In this document: one piece after another, positions 1-10,208 of the stretch | How positions within the stretch are numbered: the stretch's first letter is position 1 | Layout: each line of letters opens with the position of its first letter | Assembly (NCBI GenBank): GCA_015499995.1 | Contig: JADNRV010000559.1 | Location: 1-24,815, forward strand | From: Flammula alnicola | Taxonomy: Eukaryota > Basidiomycota > Agaricomycetes > Agaricales > Strophariaceae | Direction of reading: 5' to 3' | Length of the DNA: 24,815 nt | The notes under the pieces: generated by a model | Database searches by the model: none | What the model was told of the DNA's origin: nothing | Seen by the model: only the letters and a program-made list of their open reading frames with translations | Position numbers and translations under genes: made by a program

Positions 1-158
1 CAAACAGCTTTCAGGATGGAAGTTACAGAGAGGTAAATTGACGATTTGTTTGGAAGTAGTGATTTAGGTATTAGAAGCAAAGGGAGTAGAAAGAGCAATT
101 TTCTCTAGTTAATGAATAATCAACGCATACCCACTTTTAGCCTCCAAAAAAACCCACT

Positions 159-1299
159 TCATGAGTCGAAGACGAATTGGACACCAACCTATGCAAAAAA
201 AGGAAAGAAATACCATGTGAAAAAAGTTCCAGTTAGATGAATAGATAGGAGTAACTTACTTTGTGTGCTGGGCCGTCAGGGCTGGCAGCGTTGAGCTTTT
301 GTGTGTCGAGAGCTAGGCCGAAAGAAGCCTTGACGCCAGGGCGGAGCGACTGTGTGTATCCTAGAAGAAAAGGGTAAAGGTTTAACGACGTCCGATATAT
401 AAATTACACAGATTCACACTTACCGAGGGCGATAACACCAGAGTTGTTAATCTTAGCCTTAACGAAGGCGGAAGAGTCGAGGTACGTCTTGGTGCCGACC
501 TCAAGGGCAACACCACCGTGAGTAGACTTGGAGTCATATACAGCCTTGGCACCGGCCTCGACATCACGGCTGACGCGGTGGTAGTAGCTGGCAGAGAAGG
601 TCTTGAAGTTGTTCAAGGCATGTACAGTGACAGCGTATTCAGGGGCGTTGTAGCCGAGGGCAGCAGCGTAGCGGGTGATGTTGCCCCCAGTAACGTTGTA
701 AGCCGCCTCAGCACCGAGGAGGAAACCGTCACGGCCGAGAACAGTGTCAGTGGTGAAGGTGGGTCCCTGCAGACAACGAAAGGGGCCCAGTCAGCGTAAT
801 GCAGAGAGACAACATGGACGTGTCGGCCGGACCTTGAACACATCAAGCGAAGCGCGGGTGTGCAGGCCCGACTGCTTGTAGACGGAGCTGAGGACAGCGG
901 TCTTAGCACCCTTGTCGGGGGAGAGCGAGGTGGCGAGGTCGAGCTTGAGACCATTGGCGATGAGGTTGTCGAGCTCAATCTGGTTGCGGAGGACATTGGA
1001 AGTGGTCCATGTCTGGGTCAAAGTGAGTCCGTGCACTTTGTCGGACCACTTGCCCTCGAGGTCACCGGTGATGAGCTCGGACTTGGTGTCGCGGGAACCA
1101 GCGACTTTGAACGCCACGTTGGATGGAGTCTGGGTCTTGACCTCCAGCGAGACACCATGGAAGTTGAAGTCCTTTCCGAGCAAGTCATTGGAGGACTTTC
1201 CGAGATCCTAGAAAGAAATGGAGCGTGAAAGGGCGTAAGAATGTGGTGAAAAGCTGTAAATACCTTCCAGGAGGGGGGAACAGGTTGAGGGAGAGACAT
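159..1299 (-). CDS. por1: Mitochondrial outer-membrane porin (VDAC), 294 aa, 5 exons
   Basis: Voltage-dependent anion channel: a beta-barrel of the mitochondrial outer membrane that passes ATP, ADP and other small anions. Exons run from the ATG at 1299: 1264-1299, 833-1207, 424-766, 260-360, 159-188; introns are 56-71 nt, GT-AG. The joined frame is 885 nt, giving 294 aa, close to the usual fungal length. The N-terminus (SLPQPVPPSWKDLGKSSNDL) fits the family's N-terminal helix. The conserved GLK triplet lies at residues 98-100 (NGLKLDL). The C-terminal strands YLDSSAFVKAKINNSG and the final GVQFVFDS match the porin pattern. The last coding exon is only 30 nt. The start context CAACCATG is good and the next gene is divergent. 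Family identity is clear from the sequence; function is inferred from the family. Confidence 0.97.
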
Positions 1300-2500
1300 G
1301 GTTGTGGTTGATACGTTTGCTGGGGGAAAATGGAATGATGCTGTCGTCAACAAATTATGAGGATGAGACCGTGGGAAAGGCTGGGAAGAATCGGCAAGGG
1401 AGGACACGCACGTTGATGACACCATGACATGATCATCCTCATCCAAAGGCGGCCATCCTATATCTTCCGTTCCGTTAATATTATGCCGCTCTCAGGTGAA
1501 CTGGACTCGGAAATTGTTCTTTCTTGACGGCCAGAATCAATCTACTTTTTTACGACGTGTAAACCTCTAGGCTTGTGTTGTAGTCAGAGGGGATTCCCGC
1601 TGAAGTAATATGTAAGCTGACCTCCTCGCTCTGATTTTCATCAGGAGCCCGCCCTTTGTACATAACTCGTGGATGCGGAAACGCATCGAATAGCTTGCTC
1701 ACTACCTTCGAATTCAAGGCCACACTAGTACTAAGCTGATCAGGTATCGATATGTGAAGGAATAACATAATCGATGAACATGCTATTCAACTTTGATAAT
1801 TCTCATGCGGTCGCTTTACGCAAGGTTGCGCGACGTCGACATAACCTCAGCATCGCTCGACATTTTAGTCGACATTTCGTAACACATTTGCAATTTCAAA
1901 AACATTCGTTTGTCTCCATGTAACATGCTGGAGCGGGAAAAAGCTTCATTTTGCTACATTTCATACAGTGTACACCGAGAGACTGGTGTTAAATGTAAGC
2001 ATTCAAATCAACTTCATTCAATATTCTTTGAAGCCTTCAAAGGTGCACAAAAGCTCTCAAGCAGCGGACAGCACCTGCGAATCCGACTGCAGAGTCCAGA
2101 CGCGCTAGAATGCCAGGTGTGGGTAGCGTATACGCGGTCACGTTGACACTTGGCTGAAAGATGAATGTCAATTGTCGAAATGGACAGAGCGGAGGCAAAC
2201 ATTGATACAAAGCAAATTCCTTCATTAACTCAACCATCGAACAGCATTGCTCATAAAATGCAACATGAACATTCCTCCAGAAGGACATGGGATGCCTCGT
2301 GTTGGACGCATGTATGATCCCAGAATACGCGACGCGTCTTTTTTCTCACTGGGGTCGCGTTGTTATGCTCTGTTGTGTCACAGTTCGAGATGGATTGAAG
2401 GGGCCACCTTTGTCTCGTCCTCTCTTCCTCCACCCCGCTCTGTACTTCTAGCTGCTCTCTAACCTCTTCCTTCTACAACATCAAGGCTGGAGCTGCCACC
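1300..2500. promoter_or_regulatory. Divergent intergenic region between porin and kinase genes
   Basis: About 1.2 kb with no convincing gene on either strand. Open frames here are short, lack family motifs and cannot be extended by splicing. It must hold both promoters. A strongly pyrimidine-rich stretch at about 2415-2476 lies directly upstream of the kinase ATG, a common feature of fungal promoters. No clear TATA box was seen for either gene. Confidence 0.5.
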
Positions 2501-5500
2501 ATGGACAGGGACACCGCCCAGCTCCAGAATCTACCAGCCGAATCCAATGACATCTTTTCGCTAACAGACCAAGTACTTTCTGAGCGCCTCGAGTTTATAG
2601 AAGAGGTGCGTTGACCACCGACGCGTGGTGCATTGGCTACCTACAAGCGCTAATATCATGTCCTTTAGATTGGCTTCGGAAACTGGGGAAGTGTGTGGTT
2701 ATGCAAGCCAAAGCCAGCAGTGACCCAGGATGGGGTCGTTAAACTCCTTGGGCAAAAGCTCGCCGTTAAACTCGTCCATCGATCCAAGACGTCCACCACG
2801 GCTGCTCGTGTCAGGTCACTGTAAGTCTCCTTTATACCTCCCACAAAAAATTGACATCGACGTGAACACCTCCAGATGGAACGAAATGAAGATCGTCAGA
2901 TCCTTCAAGTCCGATCCCCACCCATCCATCATCCCCTTTCATTCGTTCATCATCACGCCCTCCTACGCGCTCATCACGATGTGAGTTTCTCATATTTTGC
3001 CAAACGCACCGTCGAGAGCTATGAACGACCTTTCCGACGCCCGCTTCTCCGCCACATTTAAGCCATCTCTCTTGACACCTTTCCCTTGACAACCAGTACA
3101 AGATCAGACTGATCCTCAATTTCATCCCTTATAGGTCGTATCTTCCGACCTTGGTTCCGGTAGAAGTCGAAGAGTCGAAAGCGCGCGAATGGTTCCGCTT
3201 TTTACTCTCGGGCGTCGAGTTTCTCCACAAACGGGGTGTGGTCCACAATGATATCAAGTATGTCGTGTATATTCTACGTGTCTGATGAGATACTAATGAG
3301 GACATGAATTTCAAGACCTGCTAATATTCTCCTTTCACACAAGAACATCCCTGTTCTCGTGGATTTTGGTTTCGCCGAGAAATATGATATGGCGTCTGAC
3401 ACTGCTTTCCACAGCAATCTATCGTATGGTACCCCAGAGGTAAACATTCAAGACTGTAGCACGTCCATGCCACTTACGCAGTCCAAACTAGTATCTTTCA
3501 CCTGAACGGGCTCGTGGACTACCGCACGACACTCGGAAATCCGACGTCTGGTCTCTCGGAATAACCTTCTTCGAGATTCTCGTCGGAAGGACGCCTTTCG
3601 AACACTCCGATGGCGAGCAGTTTAGCTCGAGCGAAGACTTGGAGAAATATTGGTCTCGCACAGTTAGTCATTCCTTCTGTCGAATCAAAGGATATGATCA
3701 TTTATGCATGTCAATGTAGCTGCGGGGTAAATGGGTCGGCACTTGGCGATTATCAAAGGGCATGGAGAAGCTTCTTCAGCGGATGATCGCTCCGAACGCG
3801 GATTTGCGTTGCACGGCGATGCAGGCTATTGCTGATTCGTTTTGGCAGATGCCTCGTAAAGAGACACAGTCGACCTCGCATAGTGAGTATTCTGGTTTCT
3901 ATCATATTTTTCTTTACAACACAGATTCTTATGACGTCACATCTAGAACGCGCCTCCAGTTACAACTCCTCTATTGTCTTCGAGAAAGATATGGATAAAT
4001 TGCTTAATATGACACCTTCGAGGAAAGGCAAAGAGAATGCGCAATCGCCTCCTGGACTGGATACTTCGGATATTTTCAGAGATGACACGCTCTCTAAACG
4101 TCCAGTCCTTTCCAAGTCGAAATCTCAGTCCAAGGTCGCTGCATCGAAGCGTACGAGGAATTTACTAATATTCCTTGGTGAATTCTGCTGACTTTGACTG
4201 TCGCCTTCTAGTAATGCAACCACGGAAACGCGTTCCTGTTCCCCCCATTGTGGATCTATCGCCCATCAAAGCTTCCCCTACATCTTCCCCGTATAACGGT
4301 ACTATTAGCGCAAAGGAGAACATTCTGTCGTTCAACCGACTCGCTGCGAGTGTGGCTAACAATGATAAGAAGAGAAACAACCGCTCTGAGAATAAGGAGC
4401 CGGATGTTGGCAATATCAGCGCGACTACCTACAATGGAAGACGGCCGTTCGGCATCCTAACACGCGACAATCTGCCACGGCCAGCGTCAAATTTGGCGAA
4501 GAAGCCCTCTGGCCATTCACATGGGGCGAAAGCGGTCAAGGTGCTGGGCGAGTTGAAGAACTCCAATTTTGACGAAAGGGAAAGGAGTAGCGAGTCTACG
4601 AACGTGAAAGACCGTGTGAGGGAATGGGAAAGGGAGAAGGAGCGCTTGAGAGAGATGGAGAGGTTGGAGGAGATGGAAAGAGAGCGGGATGAGATTTACA
4701 AGAAGGAGAGAGAGCGGAAGGAGAAGGAGAAGGAGAGGAAGGAGAAAGCGAAGAGGGAAGAGTCAGAGAAGGAAAAGAAGAATGCGTCGATATTGGAGAT
4801 CAAAATTCCGGCGCCTATCCGCAAGGACTTGGATTGGGACAAAGAGAATATTGGCTCACCGGCGCATTCTCCTGTCCTGCCTATGTTTAAGTCTAGCCCG
4901 CCGCTGACGGAAGGTCTGACTCTTATCCTATCCTCCTTGATCAATGCTTAACTTTGACTCGCTTAGTGCTCAACGTCGTCACTGATACCCCACCTTCAAC
5001 CTTTGCGCGTGCGGCGAAGGATGCGAACAGGAATATCTTCAAGCACAGCATCAAAGCATCTATTGGTAACTATCTCGCCCTCCCTTCTCTTCCGTGTCTT
5101 CCTTCTATCCATTGAAACGTAACTGATGATATTTGTTTAGATAAAACCGTTCAGTTTTATAAGTCTTCTACGCTCGCGCAGGTTGCTTCTGGAAGGTCGA
5201 CACCTGCGCGTGGATTCTCGTTTGACGTAAGCAGGAATTATGAGCCTAAAGTGTCGACGAAGGACGGGAAAGAAGCATGGGAGGCGGAGGAATCTCTTCC
5301 TGAGAGTGAGTCATTTGCATCCATTATTCTCTCTAGATTTTGTTGTTCTTGGGGCATATATATCTGCACCGTTATAAAAAGATTGAAAGCTTGTGGATTA
5401 ATTACTGACTTTCATGATGCCTACAGTTTCCCCGTTGCCTGTTATCAGGAATGCTGCTGAGAGCGAGAGGGTGGCTGCTGATTCAAGGATGGATAGGATG

Positions 5501-6764
5501 ACAATTTGGATGCGCAACGTCGAAAGTCAGTATCCGTACCCTCATATTTCCTTCTGAACAGTTCTGATGGATCCTACAATAACAGAGGTCGTTGAGGACG
5601 CCAAGCAGAATTTTGCGTCGTCATCTTCACCCAAGGATATTCCTCTACCAGCTCTCCCTCTTCCACTCTCGCGGAACATCTCTCAGAATCGTACTTCGCG
5701 TCTGCCTCGTCGGGTTCTCGCCGCCTCTCAGATCTTTCAAACCGACGAGAACGGCAACATTACCCCTACGGACCAGACCATGAATTCAGCGTATATCACT
5801 GCCACTGACATCTCCAAAGGCAGCATCAGCCCTACAGCCGCTACTCCTGCTCCGGTGACACCCGAAGTACAACCATCTTCACTTCCTGCGGAAGGTCCAA
5901 GTCAACTACAAATTCCTGAAATTCATACACCTTCCAGGCAACGACGCGCGACTGTGTCGACACGTTCGCCCGAACCGGCTGTGCCAGCGTTCGATCTTAA
6001 TATCGAGGGTGGATCACCTTCCAAGAGGAAAGAAAAGTCGAAGTCTCATGGAAACTTGTTCCAGAGGCATATCGCTCCGATTTCATTGCTGGAGGCAGAG
6101 CTTAGCAAAGGTAGGCTTTATTTTTTCTTGTTGGGGTCTCACTACATTACTGACTGAACTACTCTTAGTACCTCCTCCTGAGCCTACTCCTCGACTATCG
6201 CAAGTTATTGACCGAAGCCTTTTAATTGCGCCTTTGCTGACATCGCGCGATAATCTGCTGGACTCCGAGAGCATCGAATATGTTCGTTCGCCGTCTCTTG
6301 ATGACCTTACCTCTTCACCATGCCACGTCGAACCTTACCCTCAACGACCGCGAGCCAGTGAAGATACTTCCATCCCAGATACGCCTAGTCGCCACCGCAT
6401 CGAAGGTGTATATGATCGATTCCTCATGGCCACATCAGGCGTCAAGCGCCTTGGCAAAGGATATCAATCGGACAACATTGGTCCTATCAGCAGCGGCAAC
6501 ACCTTGGGTCCTGGAATATCTCAGCACAAAGTCCGCTCTTTCTATTCGACACGGAGGCCGATGCCGCCACCAGTGTCAAGCGATGATCAACGTAGAGCTG
6601 CTTCCGTTGATGAGCTGGGCATCATCACATATGCAGAGAAGCACTCTGATTCACTCGGTGCGAAGGATCAGGATGGCAATACGACCGTTGCTCTCGTTCG
6701 AAAAGCGATTAAGCTCATGGTGCCGAAGGCTACAGGCTCAAGACGCATGTCCCGTTTGGGTTGA
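2501..6764 (+). CDS. Ser/Thr protein kinase with long KEN-box tail, 1110 aa, 14 exons
   Basis: Exons: 2501-2605, 2669-2820, 2876-2980, 3135-3257, 3316-3439, 3492-3662, 3720-3882, 3947-4150, 4212-4913, 4967-5065, 5141-5305, 5427-5525, 5586-6110, 6169-6764; total 3333 nt. The start sits in a near-ideal context (GCCACCATGG). The kinase domain spans about residues 35-285. It has the glycine loop GFGNWGSV (37-44), the ATP lysine K69 (AVK), the alpha-C glutamate E89, the catalytic loop HNDIKPAN (158-165), DFG (178-180) and a TPEYLSPE segment ending near 208. All catalytic residues are present, but the catalytic-loop Arg is Asn, so it is a non-RD kinase. The tail has KEN motifs at 343-345, 417-419 and 593-595, many SP/TP sites, and a Glu/Lys/Arg-rich helix at about 505-575. 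I cannot place it in a named kinase family. The tail suggests a cell-cycle-regulated protein; that is inference. Confidence 0.93.
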
Positions 6765-7985
6765 GGATTACCTCTGCACAGGACTTGTTCTCGTTTATTC
6801 TGTTTTTTATTTATTTATCTTGTTTCTGTCTGGACACAAGTTCTCTGATCCAACTCATCTTTTTTTTATGTTCTACTCCTCCTTGCATTTGCATTGCATT
6901 ATTCAATCTTCAGCTCCTTCCGATCTCTTACTATCATCTTCTCTCTGCATTTCATTACTTCATCGTCTAGCTCTCTTACCGTCGTATCTCTTTCCTTCCA
7001 TTCCTTTGTTCTCGAATACCTCTGCTTGCTCTCGACACCCTCTATGCACCCATCGCTATACGTCTGTTCTGCTATCATTGCTTTCCTTACTCATGACTGC
7101 CATGTTCTGTTTCATCTACGTTCTCACCTACGTCCCTGGATGGCTCTTACGACTTTCCACATCTTTCTTGATTACGATCCGAATCTAATGAATTTGCACG
7201 TCTCTAACTTCTTGCATGCATATTTTATGTCCCCGAAATTGGGTGACGACCAGTATTACACGATGTATTTCATGAATTCAATGCCTTGTCACTGTTTCTT
7301 CTCTGTTCATGCCATGTGTGCATTCTTGGATGGAGGGACCAATTGCAAGTTCAAGTTGAAATTTGGCTCATCGAAGTCGATCCTCGATACTCACACTGAT
7401 ACTAGAGCCATATCCAGAATACTGCAGATAACATTTAGTTGAGTTTTGGGGTTATTTTGAGGTTTATACGTTGGTTCTTGAGTGGTTTGGGCTAAGCATG
7501 AAGTTTCTTATTTTCCGTTTCTTATGTTTTCTATTAAACAATGAACTAAGGCCTTAAATAAATGCTGAGCCTGTCAAAACAGTGTTTATGGACTTTATTA
7601 GCCTTCACAAAATTGCAAACACCCGGGGGCAGTGAACACTGGCGCAAGGCAGACGAGGACGGAGTAAGTTCCGGAGAATGCCGAAACATCGCTGCGTCGT
7701 TATCCAGGAGAAATCTAATCTGCTCAGCGTGTAGACTGACCGGTGACCGTCTGTGCACACTTTCCACAGGTGATGGCACGAGAATTTCAAGGTAGATGCC
7801 TTGCAGATGTACACTCGTTTCCCCCTCCTTTTTCCTTTCCTTTTTGGGAATTTCAATTTATTTTTCTTTATTTCCCAATTTTCATGCCGTATCGGGCCCA
7901 AAATTTATTCAAAGTTCAACCACGGTTGTCCAAAGCTTCATAGGCACAATTTGTTTGTTTTAGAAGTTACTTTGCCATCGTTAGA
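6765..7985. other. Intergenic region, kinase 3' side to SEN54 promoter
   Basis: About 1.2 kb without a supported gene. The first half (about 6780-7140) is T/C-rich low-complexity sequence, which leaves long but featureless open frames. An AATAAA-like hexamer lies at about 7556-7561 on the plus strand, some 790 nt after the kinase stop, too far to assign with confidence. The right part must contain the SEN54 promoter; T-rich runs occur at about 7825-7880. Confidence 0.4.
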
Positions 7986-9661
7986 ATGGACGACTCTCTG
8001 GAAACTCCCAGCGCCCTCCTTCCAAAAGCGCCTCTTAGTAATCTTCCACCTGAAGACGACGAGGACCAATCTTCTGAAGAAGAAGATGGCGGACTGGATT
8101 GGACAAAACTTCTGTGAGACGGTATCTTATTGTTCTAGCGGGTTGCTGACTTGTTCTCTCATTTTATCCAGTCCTGCTTCAGCGCGACCCGTAATTCCCA
8201 GACGCGGTGAAAAAGAATTCGAGCCGCGTGCAGGAGGTGGAACCAACCTCCAATTACACGTTCTCGATCGCGCAAGATCTGCCATGTTTGAGACTCTGCG
8301 TGCGACTAGGACAATTTCCAGGTGCGTTCGCTGGCCTGTCGCATAGCCGGATAGTGGGCTGAAGATAAATATGTAGCAAAGCCATAAGCTACGCGACATG
8401 GCACCCAGACATCGCTCGAATACATGTAACGGCCGCTCGGGGTATACACTTCTCGAGCATGGGCCATTCAGCCCCTCGATCCGTTCTGGGCGAAGACGGC
8501 ACCGCGAAAATCCAAAAGCGACTTGAGTTACTTCCCGAGGAAGCCATATATTTGATCGAGAGAGGGTCATTATTTTGCTGGAAACAAACTGACTTGAACT
8601 TGGGACAAGTCCCTGGATTGAATGATGTCGGTGGATCTCCGATGACTGTACAGCAAGCATTCAGTGAATTGATTGGGAAGGAGGACCTAACGCTGGAGAA
8701 ATTCCAGGTGCGCATCAATTCATTTTCACAGTGATAGTTCTAACATCGGCCATTAGGTCTATGCATACCTCAAACGATTGGGGTATGTCGTCACTAGATC
8801 CAATCCTCCTGACCCGCATTATCCTCTGCCACCCAATCTTGCCGTCGTAAAACCATCATCCTCTATCATAGAACGCATCAAGTCCATTTTTCCTACATGG
8901 ATATCATCCATATCCCGAATGTTATTTGGAGCCTTTAATTGGTGGAAGCCGGTTCACATATCCCGTTGGCTCCACCATGACAAAAATTATTGTAAGCAAG
9001 CTTTACCTCGAGGCCATGCTACGGGAGATTGACTTCGAACTCTACACCATAGCCTCATTGTTCCGTTCTCTAAGATTCATGTCGGTGCGACACGATGTTC
9101 CACTGAAATCCTCAGACTCGTCGCCGTATCGTATTTTCTTCAATGTTTACAAGCCTTCTACCCCATTCAAGAAGTCTGCACCTCCTGCGCCGGACTTTCA
9201 ACTCGTGGTCATTAAGTTTGTATCATATCTTTCACATTCCTTTTGGACTTGTCTTAATTTCTTTTTTGACACATCACAGTGGTCGAACAACGCCCATGCC
9301 AACGCTTCAAGAACTAAATAATCTATTCGCTGTTCTCCCAGAAGCTAGTCTTCCCGCGCCACGGCGAAGGCGACCACCCACAGATATCGCTAATAACCAA
9401 ACCGCAGCCCCTCAAACACCACTAACGGCAATGGAAAAGAATCCATCTTTTGACCCCCAACCGACTCTCATATGCAGATTGTTGCCATGGTTCTTCCCAT
9501 CTCCGCCACCGTCTATGCCTTCAGTTCTTCCACGCCGGCCCAATCCATTCGCTGTATTGAAGGCAGGCAAAAAGATTATCATCATTGCCGTGGTGGATGC
9601 CAGCAACACTAGTTTCTTCAGGTTTGGCCAAGGAGAATTCACGGAATGGCCTATGATGTAA
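7986..9661 (+). CDS. sen54: tRNA-splicing endonuclease subunit Sen54, 462 aa, 6 exons
   Basis: Structural subunit of the heterotetrameric endonuclease (Sen2-Sen34-Sen15-Sen54) that excises introns from pre-tRNAs. Exons: 7986-8113, 8172-8321, 8377-8707, 8757-8991, 9053-9215, 9280-9661; 1389 nt in one frame, introns 49-64 nt. After an acidic N-terminus comes the Sen54 N-terminal domain: SKAISYATWHPDIARIHVT, then LLPEEAIYLIERGSL, MTVQQAFSELIG and LEKFQVYAYLKRLGYVVTR (ending near residue 217). The C-terminal part has the hallmark FFNVYKPSTPFKKSAPPAP (about 310-328) and the closing strand AVVDASNTSFFRF (about 439-451). A Pro/Arg-rich linker lies between. Family members lack endonuclease catalysis themselves. 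The next gene converges on it. The family call is firm; the acceptor at 8376 (tgtag) is the least certain junction. Confidence 0.93.
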
Positions 9662-10208
9662 TGGGCTTTGCTTCGATCCAAGACTAATCAATGCTCCTCT
9701 AATAGTCAACCAATAACTCAGTTCACCGCTGTATCATCGAATGTTGGAGTCTTGATCGAGCGTGGATTTTGATATGTCGGCCCAGCTTTCCCGGTCCTGA
9801 CCAAACTCACGCGGGCTCACACTTGCTGACACGCAAATGCTATCTTACGGTGCCGACTCGCTGTATCATGTTGACGACTATCTGCTATGGCGAGATGTCT
9901 GATTATGGCTATTATATTGTTCCGGTAACACAACCAAAATGTGTTGCACACGTTAGACTGGCAGCCATTTTAGGGCGCGACCATAATTCGCGGGGCCACT
10001 AGATAGCAACGAAAGAACCCGCCTCCCTTATACTCGAGTAATGACAGTTTCCGGGACAGGACAAACATCGTTCTCTTGAGCAAGGGAAGATACCGGCAAG
10101 GTCAGCTGAAGTATTAATAGGATATAACTTGAAGATATGTACATCTAGTTCTAGAAACAGAATTAGCAGGGCTACGACATGCGGTGCGTTCAGAGGGGCA
10201 GGTAATTA
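9662..10208. other. Convergent intergenic region, no gene seen
   Basis: About 550 bp between the stop codons of SEN54 (plus) and the aspartic protease (minus). It presumably holds both 3' UTRs and terminators. Short open frames show no recognisable motifs. Confidence 0.4.

Noticed and set aside
1018..1446. 142-codon minus-strand open frame over the porin 5' end
   Set aside because: Out-of-frame shadow of porin exon 2 and its first intron.
6894..7442. 182-codon open frame after the kinase gene
   Set aside because: It lies in T/C-rich sequence that rarely makes stop codons in this frame, has no domain-like order and no splice support.
8992..9052. Reading through as coding in the Sen54 gene (TMTKIIVSKLYLEAML)
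   Set aside because: It is an intron with good GTAAGC and CCATAG borders; removing it joins the two Sen54 parts in frame.
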